Source of the DNA: Zeugodacus cucurbitae
Lineage: Eukaryota; Arthropoda; Insecta; Diptera; Tephritidae
Length of the DNA stretch: 64,000 nt
Assembly (NCBI RefSeq): GCF_028554725.1
Contig: NC_071669.1
Coordinates: forward strand, 52,507,001 to 52,571,000
Reading direction: 5' to 3'
Shown: piece after piece, positions 58,351 to 64,000 of the stretch
Numbering within the stretch: the stretch's first letter is position 1
How the letters are laid out: every line of letters begins with the position of its first letter
Notes under the pieces: generated by a model
The model's database searches: none
What the model was told of the DNA's origin: nothing
The model's input: the letters and a program-made list of their open reading frames with translations, nothing else
Program-made: the position numbers and the translations under genes

Positions 58351-59914
58351 TGTTCCCTTACGTTTTCTTTACCTGGATCCAAAAGTATCTATCAATATCT
58401 TAATGCAATTAAATAGGTAAGGTTATATCGCACCTTGATGCCAAATATTGCAGGGAAAAGACTTAAGGGTTTATGAGGTAAAATAATTTGCTAAAAACTT
58501 CGGTATCTATAAATCATATTGTGCAAAATAAACTAACCGACTTAGCTGGAAATTGAGCTATTTTCCAAAACTAAATGCATTCAGTTTTTTTTTCGCCAGC
58601 TAAATCAAATTGCATATCTATAATAAATTAGATTTTCATCAATGAAAAATAACAACCAACAGCCATTTGCATATAGCGGCGCACAATTCCAGGAGTGAAA
58701 CTATATTTGAGAGCAAAACAAAAGCGCAGCGGATTTGCCGAGCTAACACATAGTGATAAGCTGATTTATTGCAGACTAACATTGGACAAACGAAAAAACA
58801 TAAAATTGTGCATATTTCAAGTAAAGAATAATAGCATGCCAGTGAACAAATAGCAACGCGTTATTGATATGGTCAACTGCAGAAACACACACTCACACAC
58901 ATATATATACATATATAGAGGCGGAATAGAGGAATATAGATTATGAGTATTTGCATGGTGTGCGCTGAAATGCTGCAAGCAAACTTAGCTAATGCAATTA
59001 GAGTTAAAGCATGCGCACACACACTCACACGCGCAGAGAAAACAATAGAAGTTATCACACACACAGGCACACACACTAACACAGCGATAGCCGCAACTGC
59101 CGCTGCCGCCACAGCCACAGTCACGTCAAATGCCAGCGCACTCAGAGGCCGGGAGGAGGAAGGAGGTGAAATCAATTATCTGCATTGAAAATTGATTGCA
59201 TCACAAATTGTACAACAATCAACACTGACAGTGTGCTATTATTGTTGTTGTTGTTGTTGCTGCTGCCACAAACTGCCATTACCGTTGCTGTTGCTGATGC
59301 CGTTGTCGCTGCCGCTGCTGTGTCATTGATGCTGCAACAAACAGCTCTAAATACACACCGTCGCTGTTAAGCAAGTGCCGTTATCATTGTTGTTGTTGTG
59401 TGAACATTTTTGTTGTTTACTGTTGTTGTTTATTGTTGTATGAAATTTGTTGTTGTTATTATTGTATGGTTGTTGTTGTTGTTGTATATGAAAATTGTGA
59501 GTGTTGCTGGATCGTTAGCGCTGAGCTCTCTAGCTTGCCATTTACAAGCTTGTTGTGTGGTCGTTATCACAGCTTGTTAGAGCTGGCTTTTGTTCTCCGT
59601 TGCCACTGAATATGAAATATGCAAACTAACTACGAGTGAAATTCTCCATAGAGTTTTTGTTCAAATAAAAAGAATGTGGGACTAACGTATGTATATATGT
59701 ATGAAAAAGAGACTTGAATTGCTGAGCATATAAGTTTGTGTATGATAGAAGTGGGTTATATACCGAGGACAGCTATTGCGTCATTGTAGGAAAAAGAACT
59801 CTCGAAATATATATATTTACATCTAACAATTACACATATTTGTATGTATGAGTGTATATAAAAATATAAATTGAAATACATTACTTTTCTATAATCTTAT
59901 TCTATTATACGGAT
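58351..59914. other. Unique sequence with CA and TTG microsatellites
   Basis: 58885-58915 and 59010-59085 hold CA-type repeats. A large TTG block is listed separately. No gene or RNA recognised. Confidence 0.45.
59230..59490. repeat. TTG/GCTG-rich microsatellite block
   Basis: Interrupted (TTG)n and (GCTG/TGCTG) runs, notably at 59238-59264 and 59385-59485. Frames through it give Val/Leu/Cys homopolymers and are artefacts of the repeat. Confidence 0.8.
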
Positions 59915-60276
59915 TACGCAAGAAATTCGATTAAATGAATGGTATATGAGTATTGAGGTAATACCTGAACCGATTTCACTCAATTTCACCACCATGGTAC
60001 ACTATATCCAGGACTATACGCTCACTTAATGGAAGATATTTCACATATTAACTGATTTATAAGGTATTAAGCCAACCGTTTTTTTTTTTTCAAAAACCTT
60101 TAATTATGTTATGGGAGCTGGGGGAAGTTATAACCCCTTTTTAACCATTTTTGGTACAGAGACACACTATTAGAAGAAAAAGATTGTCTTTGAATTTCAT
60201 TCAAATATCTGAGAAATTTACCGATATTTTCGGTCGAAAATTATCTTCAGTCACTGAGTTCTACATGATCGATATC
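59915..60276 (+). repeat. Family A dispersed repeat, truncated copy A8
   Basis: Includes 'ttatgggagctgggggaagt', 'tataacccctttttaaccat', 'tcaaatatctgagaaattta', 'ccgatattttcggtcgaaaa' and 'cactgagttctacatgatcg', ending abruptly at 'gatatc', where RTE-D begins. Same orientation as A5. Confidence 0.6.
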
Positions 60277-60999
60277 CACCTCTATAAGAGTGTACTGCTG
60301 CTGGCGTACGCCGATGATATCGATATCATTGGAAGCAACAACCGCGCCGTTAGTTTTGGATAAAGAAGCGAACCGAACGGGTCTGGAGGTGAATGAGGAC
60401 AAGACGAAATATCTTCAGGCATCAAACAAACAGTCAGCGCATTCGCGTCTTTGATCCCACGTCACTGTTGACAGTCATAACTTTGATGTCGTAAATAACT
60501 TCGTATACCCAGGCACTAGCATCAACAACAACAACAATGTCAGCCTCGAAATCCAACGCAGAATCACTCTTGCCAACAGATGCTACTATGGACTGAGTAG
60601 GCAATTGAAAACTAATGTCCTCTCTCGACGAACTTATTATTATTCCCTTCTTCTTATTATTCCCGTCCTGCTTTATGGTGCAGAAGCGTGGACGATGTCA
60701 ACATCCGATGAGTTGACATTAGGAGTTTTCGAGAGAAAATTTTGCGCAAGTTTTAGGGTCCTCAAAACATTGGCAACAGCGAAAACCGCAGCCGATGACC
60801 TGTACGAGTTATACGCCGACATAGTCATACTTCAGCGAATAAAAAGACAGCGGCAACGCTGGCTAGGTCCTGTTGTTCGAATGGACGAAAGTGGAGCTTT
60901 GAAAGGGTTCGATGCAGTACCGGCTGGTGGAAGCCGCGGAAGAGAAAGACATCAATTCCGTTGGAAAGACCAAGTGGAAAGTGACCTGGCAGCACTTGG
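60277..60999 (+). mobile_element. RTE-like LINE fragment RTE-D, truncated at both ends
   Basis: Starts just before the catalytic block VLLLAYADDIDIIGSNNRAV (~60291) and continues 'GLEVNEDKTKYL', 'SLEIQRRITLANRCYYGLSR', 'IIPVLLYGAEAWTMSTSDEL' and 'RKRQRQRWLGPVVRMDESG' to 'WKDQVESDLAALG', where it stops without the family 3' end. Frameshifts and a small insertion near 60640 are present. Loss of the 3' end implies a later deletion. It sits in family A copy A8. Confidence 0.8.
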
Positions 61000-63900
61000 A
61001 ATGTTTGAAATCCTGAAAATTTTGTCGTTATAAAATAAAATAAATTCCCACAATAATCGCAAGTTATTGTAACGGAATGTTTAGAACTTTTCGAATAATT
61101 TTTGGTTCTTTGAGGGCTTACTTATATTTTATGTATTACTTTTTTTTCTTCCTTCTTAATTGTTTTTTTTTTTATTCCGTTTTCATAATTTCCTTGATCT
61201 GTAAAGTTTTCATATCCCCTTACTTAGTATGTCGTGATAATTCTTCCACTCTACCATTATGTTTCGACAGACATATGTGGCATACCCATTGTATTTCAGA
61301 AGTTATGAATCAACTCCGGGAACTTTAATAAATTTGAACTCCTCAATAAGTTGAAGATTTGTCGAATGTAATTTCGGAATATTTAATTTCTTAACAGAGT
61401 TCCGCTCTCTCTTATTTGTTTTCCTTCTGAACTACATCAGTATACCGAAAATTTAACGGATTTTTTTTTCTTTTATTTAGACATCTGATTTTAAGTAAGG
61501 CCCTACTTTTTTTGGAGTTGGTATATTTGACATTTTCAATTATCCAAACAGTAAGAAGGCTCTACTTATCATTTTTATGCAACAAAAACTTCTTTTAGTA
61601 GAAATTTCTTTCGACATAGAGAAAACTCCGTATGTACCTCTATCAGCATCTGGCAGGAATAGAACACACAACTGATATAATCAAATTGAATTTAAATACA
61701 CATCTATGGGGTACCCATAAAGTATCCTATGTTGAATTCAACTGAATAGCTTTGTTGCTGCTTTCAGACATGTCGTTAAAACAAACCTAAATTAGCTACA
61801 TAGTTAGTTGGAAATTTAGCCTTTTTTAAAGCCGACTAATATATGGGACATGTTCTAAAGTAGTTGGTTCCGAATTAATACCCTGTCTAAGAGTGGAGAA
61901 CGTTGGACTTATTTAATAAAAGACCCAAAATAAGATGGATTGAAACTCAAATTCCGTAATATTTCTGTAAGTTAGGAAAGCATAACTGGATGTTATGGGA
62001 ATATAGTTCTCTAGTATTTAAAGATTTTTTTTACTGAAAACAGAAGCACCTAAAAGGAACTTAGGGCCTGAAATCTCTACTAAAGCGCCCAACAACCTTT
62101 CACTGTAAACATAAACCGGGCAAAGCAGTAAACAAAATAAATAGTAATGAAATGAACATAAAACCATCCTTAAAGCAATAACAATACACTTACATATATA
62201 TGGAGAAAACAAGCAATAAAATATACATACTTACAAAGTTATACCTTAACTACATGTAGGAAGTGAGTAAAATAGAATCGCGAAGAAATTTCAATTACAT
62301 TTTTAAGTAGTGGTTAGTATTTGAGTTCAACTACAACATATTTCTTTAATAGAGTGAAAAGAGAGAATATAAAGTTTAAGTACAAGGAAGGCGGCGTAGT
62401 CGTCGTCATCGTCCTCATCGCGGCTGTGAATCAAAGGCAAACGAAGGAACGCACAGAGAACGCGCACTTACGGCTGCTTTTGACAGCCCATACAATGCCA
62501 ATTTATCTTTGGCTTACGCTACAGTGGCAGCAAAAAGTAGTAATGCTAGTAGCAAGCAATAGTGGCGGTAAAATTAAAAAAAAGAACGGAACTAAGGATG
62601 TGAGTGAAAAATAATAAAAAAAAGTAGCAAACAACAAAGAAATTAGAGGGAAAACACAAAACAAGCTGATAGAAAACGATTCAACGCACTAACACTCACA
62701 CACTCATATATCTATATGTATAGGTATTATAAGGAATCGTATGACTCGGGAATACGCGCAGGCAATTCGAATTCTACTTAAGTGCTAAAAATAAATTTAG
62801 TATAAAGGAAAACTTCAACTCCACGGAAGTAATAGGTTGGAGTGTGTGTGTGTGAATCTGTTAGGGCTGGCAGTACCGAAACATTTTGTTAGTAATGGAA
62901 ATTTGGGTGTTTGAATTTATTTTGGTAGATAAATATCTCAGGAGGTTATGGGGTAGTAATTTGAATTACTTCTTGTGAAAACTACATTGCTTAAGGAAAG
63001 GCGGCCAAAGAAGCTTTCAAAAAGTTTAAAAAAGGTATTGACTATACAAAAAAGCTAAAAGCTTTCAAGAAGTTTATTTAGGCATAGTGATAGGAGTTTT
63101 CAAAAAGTTGAATTAAAATATGATCATATGAGCTTTTAAAAAGCTTGAGAAAAAATGATCATGAGAACTTTTAAAAAGTCACTGATCCTTACAAAGTTGG
63201 ACTGGGATGGACGCAGTGCAAGAATATTTGACATAGTTAATGTTATAAGAGAAAACAAAACGCTAATAGAAGCTTTCACAATAAATAAATTCATAGTATT
63301 TCATCAAGAAACGGCCAATCAAGTTCCGATCTGCAATACCAAGTTATACTAGCTGCACATACTGAGGAAAGGAGCAGTGCAAGAATATTTGTATATAAGT
63401 CCACGAAATATATTTTTCATTTTCCATTTTCATGACGACCTCTCTATATACTAACGCAGTCGAATTAATACACTGAGTCTAATACTAGCTAAGAAAATAT
63501 CAAAGCTCCAGATTATTTTGAAAAGGGATTTGCTCTTCACAGGATAGATACATTTTTCTTTTTTTGGTTCAAAGTGATCTTTGCTCTTCCAAATTTAGCA
63601 TATTTTATGAAATTCGTTCAAAGATTGATGAGCTTTTCAGAAGTTCACAAAAAAAGCTCGTCTGTTCTTCACTCAAAACCTTAAAAAGTCCGCTGAGTTA
63701 AGAGCTCTTTAATAATGAATCTTGAGGTATGAAAAAGAGTAGACAATTCGACAGATAATTTCACCTAGATTCAAGTTTACTTTCAAAAACGATTAATCAT
63801 GAAAAGGAAACTCTAAAATCATTAGGTTCTGACTTTAATGGTCTTCCCATTTTGAACCCTACTTGTATAAAGATCTCTCTCTAATTTGAACTGATAATGG

Positions 63901-64000
63901 TTTTTCAGTTTAAAATGAATTTATGATTTTAAGTCAATGAAAAATCGTTCCGACCTCTAGAACCAAACATCGTTCGAACAGAGGATTTAATGCTCTAGCA
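61000..64000. other. Unique AT-rich sequence to the window end, no gene recognised
   Basis: T-rich stretch 61130-61500. A purine-rich plus-strand block lies at 62330-62660 with a 97-codon compositional frame, and a short (TG)n at ~62841-62853. 63000-63180 holds short irregular repeats. No RNA or transposon frame found. Confidence 0.45.
63010..63180. repeat. Irregular 'agctttcaaaaagttt' repeats
   Basis: Five variants of (a)gcttttcaaaaagtt occur at ~63015, 63060, 63096, 63131 and 63167, spaced 35-45 bp, with 'atgatcat' words between the last three. They are short and diverged. Non-coding. Confidence 0.45.

Noticed and set aside
59185..59609. Leu/Val-rich frames at 59.2-59.6 kb
   Set aside because: Produced by TTG/GCTG microsatellites.

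Overview
This 64 kb window is AT-rich animal DNA, most likely intergenic or deep-intronic sequence from a dipteran and probably a tephritid fruit fly. That assignment rests on the mix of transposons (DD41D rosa-type and DD34D mariners, RTE-like and jockey-like LINEs), abundant CA/TG and CAA/TTG microsatellites, and AT-rich spacers; I could not run a search to confirm it. I found no host protein-coding exon, rRNA or tRNA that I can support. Nearly every reading frame with recognisable protein similarity belongs to a mobile element, and all but one are broken.

Layout. 0.66-1.22 kb: mariner remnant with perfect 24-bp inverted termini, carrying a piece of dispersed repeat family A. 1.49-2.92 kb: foldback-like hairpin element whose loop is a ~42-bp tandem array of IR-1 (AGGTCA-n-TGACCT type) palindromes. 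6.0-7.1, 33.1-34.1 and 51.0-52.0 kb: three decayed copies of one DD34D mariner. 9.2, 15.1, 18.4, 24.3 and 37-39 kb: DD41D (rosa-type) mariner copies; the 24.3 kb one has TIRs, a TA duplication and an uninterrupted but internally deleted 240-aa transposase. 11.2 kb: jockey-like LINE tail. 14.2, 21.7, 26.5, 58.1 and 60.3 kb: five pieces of one RTE-like LINE, three with 11-12 bp target-site duplications. 20.6 kb: 354-bp MITE. 42.7 and 48.6 kb: RNase H-bearing LINE 3' ends; the first ends in CCTAA repeats.

Two non-coding dispersed families make up much of the rest. Family A has eight pieces (1.0, 7.2, 18.6, 21.1, 30.0, 54.1, 57.8, 59.9 kb); family B has two (37.0, 44.0 kb). In both, the intact ends carry short hairpins, and family B has an internal 154-bp tandem unit in three versus two copies. 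Several elements are nested: RTE pieces sit in three family A copies, and B1 sits inside a rosa mariner.

The remaining stretches are unique AT-rich DNA with microsatellites. Within them I note possible regulatory clusters: CTCF-like motifs near 36.3-36.6 kb and TATCGATA (DRE) motifs near 26.1 kb. The strongest candidate for something undescribed is the phased array of ecdysone-response-element-like and forkhead-like motifs in the foldback loop at 2.06-2.35 kb.
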